Assembly (NCBI RefSeq): GCF_003255815.1
Contig: NW_020257756.1
Span: 2,294,289 to 2,358,288, forward strand
Direction of reading: 5' to 3'
Length of the DNA stretch: 64,000 bases
Origin: Theropithecus gelada
Lineage: Eukaryota; Chordata; Mammalia; Primates; Cercopithecidae
The notes under the pieces are model-generated. The model searched no databases. It worked only from the letters and a program-made list of their open reading frames with translations, and was not told where the DNA came from. Position numbers and translations under genes: made by a program. This document shows positions 20,001-30,111 of this stretch, piece by piece (position 1 is the first letter of the stretch; each line of letters opens with the position of its first letter).

Positions 20001-22109
20001 ATCAAAGGGCTTTTTTTTCCCCCAGTGAAGAAGAAAATATTTTTTAACCACAAACACTGGGATTTAAATCACATGAAAACAAAGAAACTGAATCTCGAGT
20101 ACTCCATACTCCTGGGAATCAATAGTCTTCCTCTATTCTTAAATGCTTTCATGGTGTTTTCATTTTATTATATGGTAAAAATAATGATCACAGTAGTTTG
20201 GGCTTCCCGTAATTTTCCGCCACTCAACCAGTTGTTCAAGTGTTTTTTGTACACATTGAACTATTTCTTGACAGTATCACTTGATGAAGTTTACCTTCTT
20301 CAGCCTGGCTACACTTTTAACCCAAACAAATTTGTGTATCTATTTACAGTACAGCACTTTCCCCAGATTTCCACCATTCACTGAGCTTCATCCTTCAACA
20401 GGATTTTTTAACTGAGTTGGCATGGTGTTGTTTGCTTAATGTTTGGATAAGTAGTGCTGTCTGGTGGTTAATTAAGTGCATGGACTTTTGGAGCTAGACT
20501 GCTGGGACAGAATCCTGGCTTAACCACTTACTGGATTTATAACTGTGAGAAAATCCTCTCTCCTTGTCTTAGTTGTTTCATTGTCAGATGGAGATAATAT
20601 TACCTATATTGTAAAGTTATTGTGAGGCTTAAATGTGTTAATACATATACAACTCCTAGAATGGTGCCTGGCATGTAGGTAGCAAGCACTCTATGTGCTA
20701 TTGTTATTTTCATGACATTGTTCCTGGCTAAGTTTCCCCGCCTCTTTTTAGAAATTTTATCTTCAAAACAATTTTAGACGTTTATCTGGAGTATGTGTGA
20801 TTGATGTTTAAAAATCACTCCAAGGGTGATGGTTTTATGCAGTTAATACTTACTATTTTTCTTGCTCAAAAGATGTCAAAGTTTAGGATCTCTTTGCATC
20901 TCTACAGTGACAAAACCCATGTTTTAAACAAACATCCAAGTTCATCCTCTTCTCCATAGATTGACTGCAGCTTCCTGCAGACTCACTAATTGTGCTTGGG
21001 GTGATGCTTTCATTTCCTCTCCCTCAGCATGCTAGTGAACCTTAGGGATAACCTTGGAGATTTCTGGTTCTGAATTTCCTTTGTGATTTTGCATTTTTCA
21101 CCAACTTCAACTTCCATGTAAAATGTTCTACTTTTAAGCCCCATCCATCTTTCTAATTGAAAATATACCTAGTTGAAAATACTAAATCACAAAATACCTG
21201 GTTGAAGATACAAAGATTACACATTATTTCCACTTTAGTACCACAGCCTTTTCCAAAATATATTTCTTGATACTAGTATATTTTATAGTAAGAGAAGGAC
21301 TCTAGCCAAAAATATATCTTGGGACAAACAGTCAAACAACACTCAACAGATTTATTTTCTGTTTTAGTTTTTAGACTTTTGCCTGTGCCAGTCTGAATCC
21401 CCATGAGGAGTGCCTAATATTTAGCGGTTTTCGAATGTGTTTATTGTTGGGATCTTTCTGTGCAGTTAGGGTTCTGTGGGAAATGCTGAAGTGTGTTATC
21501 ATCTTGCATTCCTCCTGCCATATGCCTCTACTTCATTTCCTTCAATTCCAGCCTCAGCAGTATTATTACCAGAGTAGTTTTTAAAAGGTGGGACGTGGGT
21601 GTGGTGTGTGGTCAAGCTCTTCTTTTAGCCAGTCTAGCTTTTATTAGTTTCGCCCAGAAACTTGTAGGGCTTTTGGTTGTCTTCTTAACCAGTATTTCAG
21701 AGTCTTCTCTGCCCTTGTGCACGTTCTCCAGGATTCCCCCGGAGATTTACCATGGCTGTCTTTCTTTAATGGGAGATAATAGTTCTGTTTAATTTATTGA
21801 AAATATTTGTTAAACATCTAATTTCTGTGAGACGTTAAATGGAGATTGTTCGTATTAAACTGATTGAAGAAGTTTGGAAAATAATTGAATTTATATACGT
21901 ACTTTTGCCTTTTAAATTTTTTATTTTTTAAAATTTTCTTTCTCTAGTGCTCTTTTGAAGATGACAACATCCGTTCCTTATTAAAACCTTTAGAACTGGA
22001 ACTACAAAAAACAGTGCATACATACTGTGGAAAAATTTACAAAATATTTATCAAACAACTAGCAAAAAGTGTAAGAGATCGTTATGCCACATCACCAAAG
22101 GAAAAGTGA
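4198..22109 (+). CDS. GXYLT1: GXYLT1, glucoside xylosyltransferase 1, C-terminal half (join of four exons)
   Basis: GXYLT1 transfers xylose from UDP-xylose in alpha-1,3 linkage to O-linked glucose on EGF repeats of Notch-type receptors. It is a type II membrane GT8 glycosyltransferase of the secretory pathway. Joining 4198-4449, 12141-12264, 12556-12728 and 21948-22106 gives 236 codons ending in TGA at 22107, with phases 0, 1, 0 and no internal stop. Visible features are the GT8 DXD metal/nucleotide motif in LLYVDTDILFL, three N-X-S/T sequons (NST, NMT, NIT) fitting a lumenal enzyme, a WGDQDLLN segment, and a late HGNRGVYH segment. The family is about 440 residues, so the N-terminal anchor and first part of the catalytic domain are in exons left of the window. 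The paralogue GXYLT2 is the alternative, but the sequence fits GXYLT1 better from memory. A recently duplicated copy is also possible (see findings). Confidence 0.92.
4795..4970 (+). repeat. MIR fragment
   Basis: GTTAAGAGCATAGACTCTGCA, then AACCTGTAAAATGGAAATGA and GGCTGACACATAGTAAATG match the MIR order, with an internal deletion. Confidence 0.75.
6205..6291 (-). repeat. Alu fragment
   Basis: TTGCCCAGGCTGGTCTTTAA through GGCATGAACCACTGCGCTTGGCC; a short diverged piece of an antisense Alu with internal loss. Confidence 0.75.
7007..7309 (+). repeat. Alu
   Basis: GGACCAGGTGTGGTGGCTCA start, both monomers, A-rich tail to 7309; some internal deletion in the right monomer. Confidence 0.92.
8375..8679 (+). 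repeat. Alu, full length
   Basis: GGCTGGGTGCCGTGGCTTA start, both monomers, long A tail to 8679. Flanks carry near-identical GTATTTTGA and ATATTTTGA, a likely target duplication. The long minus-strand reading frame across it (8302-8811) is an Alu artefact. Confidence 0.95.
8930..9250 (-). repeat. Ancient L1 fragment
   Basis: Sequence around 8995-9100 (GAATGGCTGCTTGCCCATAT, CCTTTGCCCACTTCTTGG) matches the complement of L1 ORF2 3' sequence, degraded. Confidence 0.6.
10384..10680 (-). repeat. Alu, full length
   Basis: T run, GGAGACAGGGTCTCATTCTG, both monomers, ending about GTGCCTGTCA. Flanked by CCATAAC and CTATAAC. Confidence 0.93.
11801..11945 (-). repeat. MIR
   Basis: TAATAGCTAACACTGAATATT, then CATGTGTCAGGTGCTATTCC and AAGCACTTTAAATTTATATG follow the complement of the MIR 3' half. 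Confidence 0.75.
12141..12264 (+). CDS. GXYLT1: GXYLT1 exon (probably exon 6)
   Basis: Acceptor TTATCAACAG ends at 12140; donor CCAG/GTAATT begins at 12265. The 124 nt give 41 codons plus one base (phase 1). It encodes NDMTTVRLQWGDILMPLLKK, then the sequon NIT and WGDQDLLNIVF, a conserved GT8 segment thought to help form the acceptor/donor site. Skipping it would shift the frame. Confidence 0.92.
12265..12555 (+). other. Short GXYLT1 intron (291 bp)
   Basis: GTAATT donor and TTTCTTTATGTAG acceptor; no repeat seen. Confidence 0.88.
12556..12728 (+). CDS. GXYLT1: GXYLT1 exon (probably exon 7)
   Basis: Acceptor TTTATGTAG ends at 12555. The 173 nt complete the split codon (G + AA = Glu) and end phase 0 at AGT/GTAAGA, so the donor is at 12729. 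It encodes ESLFVFPCQWNYRPDHCIYG, then SNCQEAEEEGIFILHGNRG and VYHDDKQPAFRAVYEALRS. The paired cysteines (PCQW, DHCIYGSNCQ) may be disulfide bonded in the lumen; the histidine in ILHGNRG occupies the place of the GT8 late His-X-Gly motif. A nearby alternative GT at 12727 fits the donor consensus less well. Confidence 0.92.
15502..16056 (-). repeat. Two fused antisense Alus, head to tail
   Basis: The first runs from a T run at 15502 to about 15791. There GGCATGTATCACCCAGGCTGG joins a second copy that starts inside its left part and ends at ACCACACCTAGCC. The join lacks the first copy's last bases and the second copy's T run. Confidence 0.85.
16065..16088. repeat. Poly(T) tract, 24 T
   Basis: Uninterrupted T run next to the fused Alus. 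Confidence 0.95.
16309..16474 (+). repeat. Truncated Alu
   Basis: GGCTGGGTGCACTGGCTCA, then a diverged monomer with GACCAGCCTGGGCAACATAG and an AAAATAAAAT tail; much of the right monomer is missing. Flanked by CTATCTTT and CTGTCTTT. Confidence 0.85.
16733..17068 (+). repeat. Alu with 12-bp target duplication
   Basis: Body from GGCTGGGCACAGTGG at 16745 to an A tail ending 17056. TTGGTATTTTTA flanks it exactly at 16733-16744 and 17057-17068, splitting the older L1. Confidence 0.96.
17180..17413 (-). mobile_element. hAT-type MITE with 8-bp target duplication
   Basis: The element at 17188-17405 has imperfect terminal inverted repeats, CAAGCCTGTCCA at the left and TGGACACCCCTG at the right. It is flanked by 8-bp near-identical TTTTATAG (17180-17187) and TTTTACAG (17406-17413), as hAT elements make. 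The inner text about gray-type GGGCCACA/GGCCCA runs is typical of a common mammalian hAT MITE; I do not assign a subfamily. No transposase is encoded. Confidence 0.8.
17414..20460. other. Intronic sequence, mostly unassigned
   Basis: AT-rich. Two stretches (18080-18250 with GAGGCTTTTGAAGTGGGCCC; 19640-19790 with GAGCTGACATTTGAACTAAG) resemble very old L2/MIR-type repeats. Nothing else was recognised. Confidence 0.5.
20461..20712 (+). repeat. MIR, nearly complete
   Basis: GTGCATGGACTTTTGGAGC, TTAACCACTTACTGG, TCAGATGGAGATAATATTACC and GAATGGTGCCTGGCATGTAG lie in MIR order. Confidence 0.88.
20713..21947. other. Intronic sequence, no repeat recognised
   Basis: AT-rich, no supported gene; ends in the last-exon acceptor. 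Confidence 0.5.
21948..22109 (+). CDS. GXYLT1: GXYLT1 last coding exon (probably exon 8)
   Basis: Acceptor TTTTCTTTCTCTAG ends at 21947; the frame continues in phase 0 to TGA at 22107-22109. It encodes 53 residues beginning CSFEDDNIRSLLKPLELELQ and ending VRDRYATSPKEK. The basic, helical C-terminal tail is typical of GXYLT1. From memory the human protein has Arg where this reads Thr in the last line; see findings. Confidence 0.92.
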   Translation, partial: CSFEDDNIRSLLKPLELELQKTVHTYCGKIYKIFIKQLAKSVRDRYATSPKEK

Positions 22110-22812
22110 TTCTTGGTGACTGCTAAATCAAATGAATGAAAACAACAAAGAATCAGAGGATAAGTGTGAAGGAATCGTCTTGGATGAAGTATTCAGGAAG
22201 GAATTATTCATCTCCAGAATAATTTTTTTTCCCTAAAGAAGTTAAATGAGCAGTATTTTCAGGTAATGAAGAATAAGTTAAAATCTTGGGCCTCAACAAT
22301 GAAACATTTTTTATCTCTGATATTTTGTAATGTAACTATCATTCCAGTATTGATGAAAATATTACTGAATGGTTTTAACCTGCAGACTTCTGTTGACTCA
22401 TACTCTCAAGAGTGGTAGGGGTGTGTAGATGGAGAAAATGTACCTCAAACAGTGCAAACACTCAGACTGTGAGTAGAGCAATAATTTTATGTCAGCACTA
22501 ACCTCACTTTAAATGTGTGAGAAAAAAGTTTGTTTACAGGAGCAGAAACAGTTCTGTTTCTAAAGAAATGTGACGTAACTGATGTAACCATTGACAATCT
22601 ATGTGTGCCTTTATACATTTCATCTCTGTTTTAAAATATTTTTATGACAATCATGTTTAAAATTATTTTTAGATTATAAGTAAGCTGCATGTTAAAAATT
22701 GAACTGTGTAAGGTAGAGGAAAAATACTGAAAACTTTGGGGTTTTAATCTGTGTGTGCGCATTTGTGTGAGAGAGCGAGCGAGCGAGAAATGTAGTGTTT
22801 CATTTTGTATGC

Positions 22813-22818
22813 ATTAAA
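22813..22818 (+). terminator. Candidate proximal poly(A) signal ATTAAA
   Basis: ATTAAA about 700 nt after the stop, followed by ACTGTCTTGCC. Position is plausible for a short 3' UTR form. Confidence 0.3.
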
Positions 22819-23939
22819 CTGTCTTGCCAAAACTCAGATTTAAGATTGTTAAATAGATATTTGGGAATTTGTTTTAAATCACTTTAAATGAAAAACGTCA
22901 GCTTTACTGGGCATTCTGGAAGCAAAATGTATTATGCTGATGATAAAGTGAGAACCTTAAGAGTATACTCATATGATGGTGGAAAATGTGATGGACCAAA
23001 ATACATAAGCTATATACTTTCTGTGAGTAGTAATTTTAGTTACAATGGAGTAGAAAAATGTGGTCCATTTAAACTTGTCTTCTACCTCATAATGGCCTTG
23101 CAAGATACTTTTGAAGAAGCAAATATCTAGAGCCTTACTTTAAGTAAGTTAAACAACTTAAGTGGATGATTTGGATTAAGATTGTTACATCCACCTATAG
23201 AAAATGTGGTTTTAATTGGCTTGATGTGCATATCTTCCTTTTTTGAGTGTCACTTAAGACAGTTAATTTTTTTTTAAATCTTGAGAAAAATATTGTTTCT
23301 TTGGCATTCTTGACCTGTTATCTAATATAAATATAGATTCTGAATACTTAGCATATACTATGCTGGGGCACATATCTTATTTTACCAACAGCATGATTAT
23401 CTATATGGTTAGCTTCTTTTTCTCTCTGATATTTTAATGCTCAAGTAGAAAATTGAAAATCATGAAGGAAAAATATCACCAGTGAAAATCGTGGCAGTTA
23501 GTTTTGTGAAGACACAGTGACCTCTGTGGAGACATGGAATGTGCAGAAAGAGATGGTTAGTACAGTTGTTCTGTCATCTGCAGTTCAGTCAGGGGCAAAT
23601 TGAGAGAGGAAAGTTTAAGCAAGGTGCATTAGAAGTTGATAACCAGCCCAGCATTCTTAGAACAGATGGGTTTAGAGAACACAAGTTGTAGTTCCTTGGC
23701 AGAATGCCGTGGTGGATATAAGAAACTGTGAAATTGAGCGTACTGAGTAGAAAATGAGAATACTAAAAATGTGAAGTTTGGAGGGTATGTATTAGATCTT
23801 TTCTAATGGTCCTCAAATAGATCATTGCCTGCCTGACTATATAAGATTCTTGTTGGGAGCTTAAGAGTAGATTCCTGAGCTAGGACTTTGGAGACTGTGG
23901 CTTGCTGTATCTAGGATGGAGTCTGTGAAAAAGTTTCTA

Positions 23940-24290
23940 ATGAAGAGATTTAAAAATTATACAAAACTAGAATAGTGCATTGATAACTCAACATCCAGAT
24001 CTGACACTTACCACTATCTTACCATGTTTGCGTCATCATTTTTTTCTTTGCTTAAGTATCTTAAAATCCCAGACATCGTGTTATTTCACTGCTGTGAACA
24101 CTTTAAGTAGATACCATGATATCACACCTAACAAAAGCAGCAGCAGTCCTTCGGCTTCCTCTCATAGCCAAATTTCCCTGATTATCTCAAATATGCCATC
24201 TTCTAGTTGGTTTGTTAGAATCAGGGTACAGAATATAAGTCACATGATGATTTTGTTTTTAACTCACCTCAGACGACTTTGATGTTAGCT
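23940..24290. repeat. Ancient L1-like fragment
   Basis: CATTGATAACTCAACATCCAG through CACTATCTTACCATGTTTGC resembles old L1 3' sequence, similar to that at 12800-12900. Confidence 0.45.
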
Positions 24291-24299
24291 ACTTTGGGA

Positions 24300-25194
24300 A
24301 CCACTGGAAATTATTTTGCCAACTTGAAGTTAGGATACCACAATTCTTGGCACAGTTGGTAGATTATAAATGTGATTTTGAAATATTAGAGGAAGCATTT
24401 GGGGTTAATGACAAGATATGAATTTATATTAGTAAGTTCGATAAGATTTAATTTCCTCAGTGAATGGAGAATCTCAGCCCCATGGGCTCTAGTTGATTGG
24501 GACTTGTATAGAGCGTGGTCACAGTTGAATCCAACTGGACTGTATGCTGTGGTCTCACTCATGGTGTGGATTATTTACACTGTCACACACTCTACATGGT
24601 GGATCAGTTGGAAGGTTCTTCATCTGGTTTATTTAGACCTGACCTAATTGATCGTTTTACCATAAATTGAATTAATAGTGAAAGCTCTCTTTTAGGTACT
24701 GTTTCTACCTAAAATTAAAGGTATCACAAAATGTGTATAATAATTTTTAAATGAATTTTCTGAATTTATCTTTAGACAAGGTAATTCTTCTTTTGAATTC
24801 TAAAGAAATGCAGTTCTTGGAGTTGATGAGAGGTTGAATTATAGATGGACAACTTAGAGAATGTATTCCATTTTCATATAAATGGTCTTTCATAAAACAT
24901 ATATCTATGCAGTTTATATAAATTACATGATTTATTATTTGAGTCTATGTATTTTGACCTCAGAACTATCTCTGGGCTACAGTATTACCAAAGTGGGATG
25001 CCTTTAAAATGCAGTCAGACTTCATTTGTGTGAAGTAGAAAAGAACTTGGGAAACCTTTAAAAATATATATTGTGATTTACGCTTTAAGAAAGTGCATAC
25101 TTTTTTCTAATGAAGAGTAGTTCATAATATATAAGGGTTTTAAGGCCCTGAAATAATAATAGTGCTTACTCATTGCTCTCTCATCTTGCCTCCA
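24300..25194. other. 3' UTR sequence, nothing recognised
   Basis: AT-rich, no repeat or gene evident. Confidence 0.4.
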
Positions 25195-25320
25195 GTCAGA
25201 TGTTATTGGTATAGTGAAAAGAAGACCAGATTGTGAACTAGATCTGGATTCTCTTCTTAGTTACTCAGGCATGTTATTTAACCTTCTCTGTGCCTTAGGT
25301 TTTAAAGTACAATCAGTGTA
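25195..25320 (+). repeat. MIR fragment
   Basis: Order GATCTGGATTCTCTTCTTAG, ACTCAGGCATGTTATTTAAC, CTCTGTGCCTTAGG fits MIR. Confidence 0.65.
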
Positions 25321-25901
25321 CCCTTCAAACCTCACAAGATGAGACTCAGAAGAGATAATGGATTTGGAAGCATTCTTTGTGGCTTATGTTAGGCCACACC
25401 AGTGTTACTTTTGAAGTTCTGTTTTGTTCTGTTGTTTGTACAGAGCGTTCAGTTTACTCAGGCTGAATGTTTTCTGACATATATCTCCATTATGAATTTG
25501 TTTATTTTATGTAAGGAAGAGTTTTTCAGGAAGAGAAAGTAGAGAAGAAAAGAATGATGTAACTAAATCAAAAAAGAAGGAAAAGAGAGGAAGTGAGAAA
25601 AGGGGTGAGGAAAGAGAAAGGAGTAAGAATGGGAATGGCAAAGGGCAGAGGAAGAGAAAAGATGGAATGCGTGTATGGAAAATTGAGAAGTAGAGATGGA
25701 GAGAAATGGTGTGGAAACATTTACTTTTTGAGTTGTAGCCCTCATGCTACATCCGTTTGCTTGCCTAGGCTCTCTGGGGTCAGGAAAGGTGCTGACTTCC
25801 ATGGAATGGGGCAGCAGGGCCTCCTGTATTTGGTTTGTTAGTACTAGAGTTGTCTCCCAATCACCCAACTTACTGATCATTTAGTCCCAATTCAACATTT
25901 T

Positions 25902-25918
25902 GTGTGTGTGTGTGTGTT
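25902..25918 (+). repeat. (TG)n microsatellite
   Basis: About eight TG units. Confidence 0.9.
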
Positions 25919-26551
25919 TTATTTTAAAATTTTTATTATTTTTATGTTTTATTTTTTACTGGATCCCAGTTTGTGAGCTAGGACCTGTGGAAATACAAGT
26001 ATCTTCCTTTTTAGCGTTATCGTTTTATCTATCCCAAGTGTTAGACTGCAAGACTAACTACATATTCCCCAGTGGAGGTTGGAAGTGGAGGGGACTGCTT
26101 CATTAGGTCTGAAGGTGGCCCAGGAATGTGTTGCAGCAGTTTTCCCAGATGATACTGATGAGAGGCCAGGTTTAGGAATCACTGCCCAACCTTGGATGGC
26201 AAATTAAACAATAAATTACACCAATTTATTCCTCAGTCAGGATACTTTCAGTTGAACCATTCTGAGTAGATAAAAGAGGACAAAAGACAGCAGAAATACC
26301 TTAAGAGATATTATTCGTTGTCTTATTTTTCACATATTTGTATTTAATAAATACCTTAGCAGTAATCAGAACTTCTTTGAGATGTTTTTAGGAAGGCCAC
26401 TGATTTGTTTCTTAAAATAATTTTTTTGGTTCCTTAGAGTAGAGAAGAAAAGTAGGGGTGCAGTATGTCAGGTGTGGGGCCAGTTACCCATTTATTAAAT
26501 GCAGTTTCAAATGTCTTAAAACAATAATTGCCTTATTGCATTTTAATATTT

Positions 26552-26571
26552 AATAAAGTAGATTAAATAAA
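26552..26571 (+). terminator. Candidate poly(A) signals, two AATAAA
   Basis: AATAAA at 26552-26557 and 26566-26571, 4.45 kb after the stop, with T-rich sequence downstream. Confidence 0.4.
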
Positions 26572-27166
26572 GATTTGTATTATAACAGTTATTCTTTTAT
26601 ACAATGCCAAAGCAACCCTTTTTTGCCTATTAAAGTCTGGCTAAACTGTTCTGATGTTGTTGTTTCTTAATTCATTAAACATGAAACTAGGTTTTACAAA
26701 ATTATATAAACTTAAGACAGAAATCTAAAAATGGTACAAGAAAATTCTTTTTTAAAAAAAATTAATATGTTATTCAAATATTTAGCAATTAAAGACTAAT
26801 GAGAAAAACAGAATAGCATATTGGATGTAACAGTTTAAAATGGATTGCATATCATTGTCAGACTTTTAAATAGAAAATATTTATTATCACCTCATTTCTA
26901 CCAGTAATTTCAAATGTTTAATGGGACTTTGAAAAAGATAAGAAAAAATAGAAATGAAAATTTCTCTCATCATTAATACTGTGAATACTATTTGGAAGGT
27001 CCCTGGTCAGACATTTAAATATCAAACTGAAGAACTGATTTGGAGCCTTTGATTATATTTAGTTTATATACAGAATCTGAATATTTACACACATAGCACA
27101 CTATAGCAACCTCTTGTAAAAAATCGTGAAGATAATGCAGCAGTATAGTCTATTAAAAAGTAAATT

Positions 27167-27468
27167 GGCTGGGTGTGGTGGCTCGTGCGTGTAATCCCAG
27201 CACTTTGGGAGGCCGAGGAAGGAGGATTGCTTGAGCCCAGGAGTTTGAGACCACCCTAGGTGACAAAGTGAGACCCCATCTCTACAAAAAAGTTAAAAAA
27301 TTAAAAAATTATCCAGGTGTGGTGCCATGTGCCTGCGGTCCTAGCTACACGTTAAGGTGAGGCAGGAGGATTGCTTGAGTGCAAGAGTTTGAGGCTGCAT
27401 GAGCCAAGATTGCACTGTTGCACTCCAGCCTGGGTGACAGAGTGAGACTCTGTCTCAAAAAATAAAGG
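27167..27468 (+). repeat. Alu in the probable 3' UTR
   Basis: GGCTGGGTGTGGTGGCTCG, both monomers, short AATAAAGG-like tail; AAATTGGCT follows and TAAATT precedes. Confidence 0.92.
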
Positions 27469-28064
27469 AAATTGGCTTTGACTATGAAAAATAGCCATTT
27501 TCAACCTTTTTATAAAACTTCAGGGAATATTGGAATATTATTTTGTCAGGCAAAAATAATCCAGGGCTTGAGCATTGCTGTAGAATATGTTATCTGTTCA
27601 AAACTTAGTAGAGCACACATGCATCACATGCATTGTCATCGATATTTGAGAGCTCTACCAACGGTTTTTGATGGATGCTGTAACAGAAGGTCTATGAAGA
27701 GGATGGTGGTTTGCACCTATTCCTCAAGTCAGAAACTGGAAAAGGTTGCAGGTATTTCAGTTTTCCCAATCATTTTGCATAAATGTATTAATATTTTGAG
27801 TAGTAATAGTTCTAAAGCTGTAGGAAGGCATCATTGTATACTGTGATATGTAGAGAATACTACTCTTACACTGCTCTTTATCTTAAAATGTTTTGGTATA
27901 CTGTGAACATTTTCCTCTATTTGGTGTATTTTGACAGTTTTTAAAGGAGAATATAAAATTACAGATTCTGGTCTAAACTAAGAATAATGGAAAGTTGCTT
28001 CATCCTGCCTTAGAGGAGTTTTCAGTTCATCCTCTTCTTGAGGAACGATGTGTTGCTGTTACTA

Positions 28065-28085
28065 AATAAACATTTACTCAATAAA
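28065..28085 (+). terminator. Candidate distal poly(A) signals, two AATAAA
   Basis: AATAAA at 28065-28070 and 28080-28085, followed by TTATTTCC and a GTGTCTGG stretch that could be the downstream GU-rich element. Confidence 0.5.
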
Positions 28086-28105
28086 CATTTTATTTCCTTA
28101 AATTA

Positions 28106-28770
28106 TGTGTCTGGATTATTTTAGCAATCAAAAACAAGTGTAGAATCTTTGGGATTGAGGTGCTTGAGAACCAGGAGTCTAGGTGGAGGGCGGTTCCTGG
28201 ATTGGCTAATTCAGCAGCTGAACAGTGTCATCAAGAGCCTTAGTACCTTCTGCCTTTCATTGCCATTCTCACCAAGTGCGTCTGATGTCTCCCCTTACGG
28301 CTCCAAAGTGACCACAAAGGTTCCAGGTGGTGGATGATAAGAGGCTGAAATATATATATACACATATATATATTTTTTCTTTTTTATAAGAGGAAGGTTT
28401 CTCCAGCCCCCATTCACTTGCTCTCATGGCCACAGCAATGTGCATTATCTCCAAAGCAATCACTTTTCAAAGGGAATAAAGCTCCTATGATTGGCTCTGA
28501 CCATGAAGATTTGCCCTTGAAATTAAAAATGACCTCCCCTTGATGAATAGCTGCTCAGACAAAGGGGAACAACTTCCAGGTTCTGGATAAAGTTGGTGGG
28601 GTAGGAGTTTATAGGGAGTTTGGAACATAGCTGTTCGGTGGGCAACAGACCATGTGTTGTTTTACTGACCCAAGTATTTCCTATAATTTTCAGGTGGATC
28701 AAATTTCACATCTAGAGAAGAGCACCCTTTTCCATCACAGAAACTAGTTTTGCTTTTAAAAGTCTCTGTA
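28106..28770. other. Sequence after the last candidate poly(A) site
   Basis: No gene or repeat recognised apart from a short TA/CA tract at 28350-28375. Confidence 0.45.
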
Positions 28771-29076
28771 GGCTGGGCATGGTGGCTCATGCCTGTAATC
28801 CCAGCACTCTGGGAGGCTGAGGCAGGCGGATCTCAAGTCAGGAGATCAAGACCATCCTGGCCAACATGTTGAAATCCCATGTCTACTAAAATACAGAAGA
28901 TTAGCCAGGTGTGGTGGCATGTGCCTATAGTCCCAGCTACTCGGGAGGCTGAGGCAGGGGAATAGCTTGAACCTGGAAGGCAGAGGTTGCAGTGAGCTGA
29001 GATCATGCCACTGCACTCCAGCCTGGCGACAGAGCAAGACTCTGCCCCCGTCCCAAAAAAAAAAAAAAAAAAAAAA
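28771..29076 (+). repeat. Alu, full length
   Basis: GGCTGGGCATGGTGGCTCA, both monomers, A tail to 29076. Ten bases later another Alu starts. Confidence 0.95.
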
Positions 29077-29086
29077 GTAGCTGTAA

Positions 29087-29376
29087 GGCCAGGCAAGGTG
29101 GCTCAAACCTGTAATTCCAGGACTTGAGGGGTTTGAGGTGGGAGGATCACTTGAGCCCTGGAGTTCGAGACCAGCCTGGGCATCATAGTGAGACCTCCCC
29201 TGTGTACAAAAAATATAAAAATTAGCCTAGTGTGGGTGGTGGCACACGCCCGTAGTCCCAGCTACTTGGGAGGCTGAGGCCAGAGAATTGCTTGAACCCA
29301 GGAGGCAGAGGTTGCAGTGAGCCGAGATCATGCCACTGCACTCCAGCCTGGGCTACAGAGTCAAACTTTGTCTCAA
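29087..29376 (+). repeat. Alu, direct neighbour of the previous
   Basis: GGCCAGGCAAGGTGGCTCAA start, both monomers, almost no A tail. Confidence 0.93.
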
Positions 29377-30111
29377 CTAAGATGAGAATCATGTGTACTA
29401 AAGAAAATTTAATAGAAAATAAGTCTCTGTAATGTTACAATCGATCAGTTTTCAGTTTTGTATATTTTAATTTTTATACTTTTTTTGTCGCAATCATAAA
29501 AGGTTTCAAAAGACTGGAGGTGATGATGGCTTCTGAGGAGAGTTTAAAAGTCCCTTTAAATTTGTGATGAAAATGTATTTGCAATCTTTGTCATGTTTTT
29601 AAAATTCTTTTTGTAAATTAAAAGTTCCAATTGAAACAATAAAAAAATACAGAAGAGTTAAAAGTATATTATGTGAAATATGAAGGAACTTCCTCACCAT
29701 CTACAACTAAAACATTTGGTATCTTCCCAGTCTTGTGTTATGTACGTGTACATACAGGAACACAAAAATGTGGCTGTAAAATGGTTTCTGCTTTATGCAC
29801 TGTTGTATAATTTGCCTTTTTTCACATCATCTGTGACATCTTAATACATTAGATCCACCTCACTCTTCTTCATAGCTGTGATTATTGTATAGTAGTGTCC
29901 TTAAATAGAGTACTACACAGATTTCTGAAGTACAAAAGTGTAAGTAAATGAGTTTTAACTTGATAGGGGAAGTAGAAATGAACCAGTTTCTCATTTTTTG
30001 CTTAAATTTGATTTAACTTAAGGAACATCAGAGTAAAACTGTAGTGTAAGTATCAAATGTTAAATTTTTTAAAATTAAAAGTGAAATTTTCTACAGTTTG
30101 ATATATACCAA
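29377..30111. other. Unassigned intergenic sequence
   Basis: AT-rich; part near 29690-29890 resembles degraded L1. Confidence 0.4.

Larger units (their letters stand above)
12729..21947 (+). other. GXYLT1 last intron (9.2 kb)
   Basis: Bounded by GTAAGA and TTCTTTCTCTAG. The first half is an ancient L1 mosaic broken by Alus (12.8-17.2 kb), then an hAT MITE. From 17414 to 20460 and 20713 to 21947 the sequence is mostly unique, with L2-like patches near 18080-18250 and 19640-19790 and a long chance-looking open frame at 19785-20384. Confidence 0.85.
22110..28105 (+). other. GXYLT1: GXYLT1 3' UTR (probable extent)
   Basis: No splice signal or new gene is evident after the stop, and several AATAAA clusters follow, the last pair at 28065-28085. 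I infer a long 3' UTR with alternative ends. It contains an old L1-like piece (23940-24290), a MIR (25195-25320), a TG microsatellite and one Alu (27167-27468). A (GAGC)-like tract lies at about 22772-22788. The 80-codon open frame at 22888-23130 is inside this region and unrecognised. The exact end needs transcript data. Confidence 0.6.

Noticed and set aside
27472..27846. 124-codon open frame in the probable 3' UTR
   Set aside because: No recognised domain, starts next to an Alu tail, and uses a non-ATG start; kept only as possible noise.
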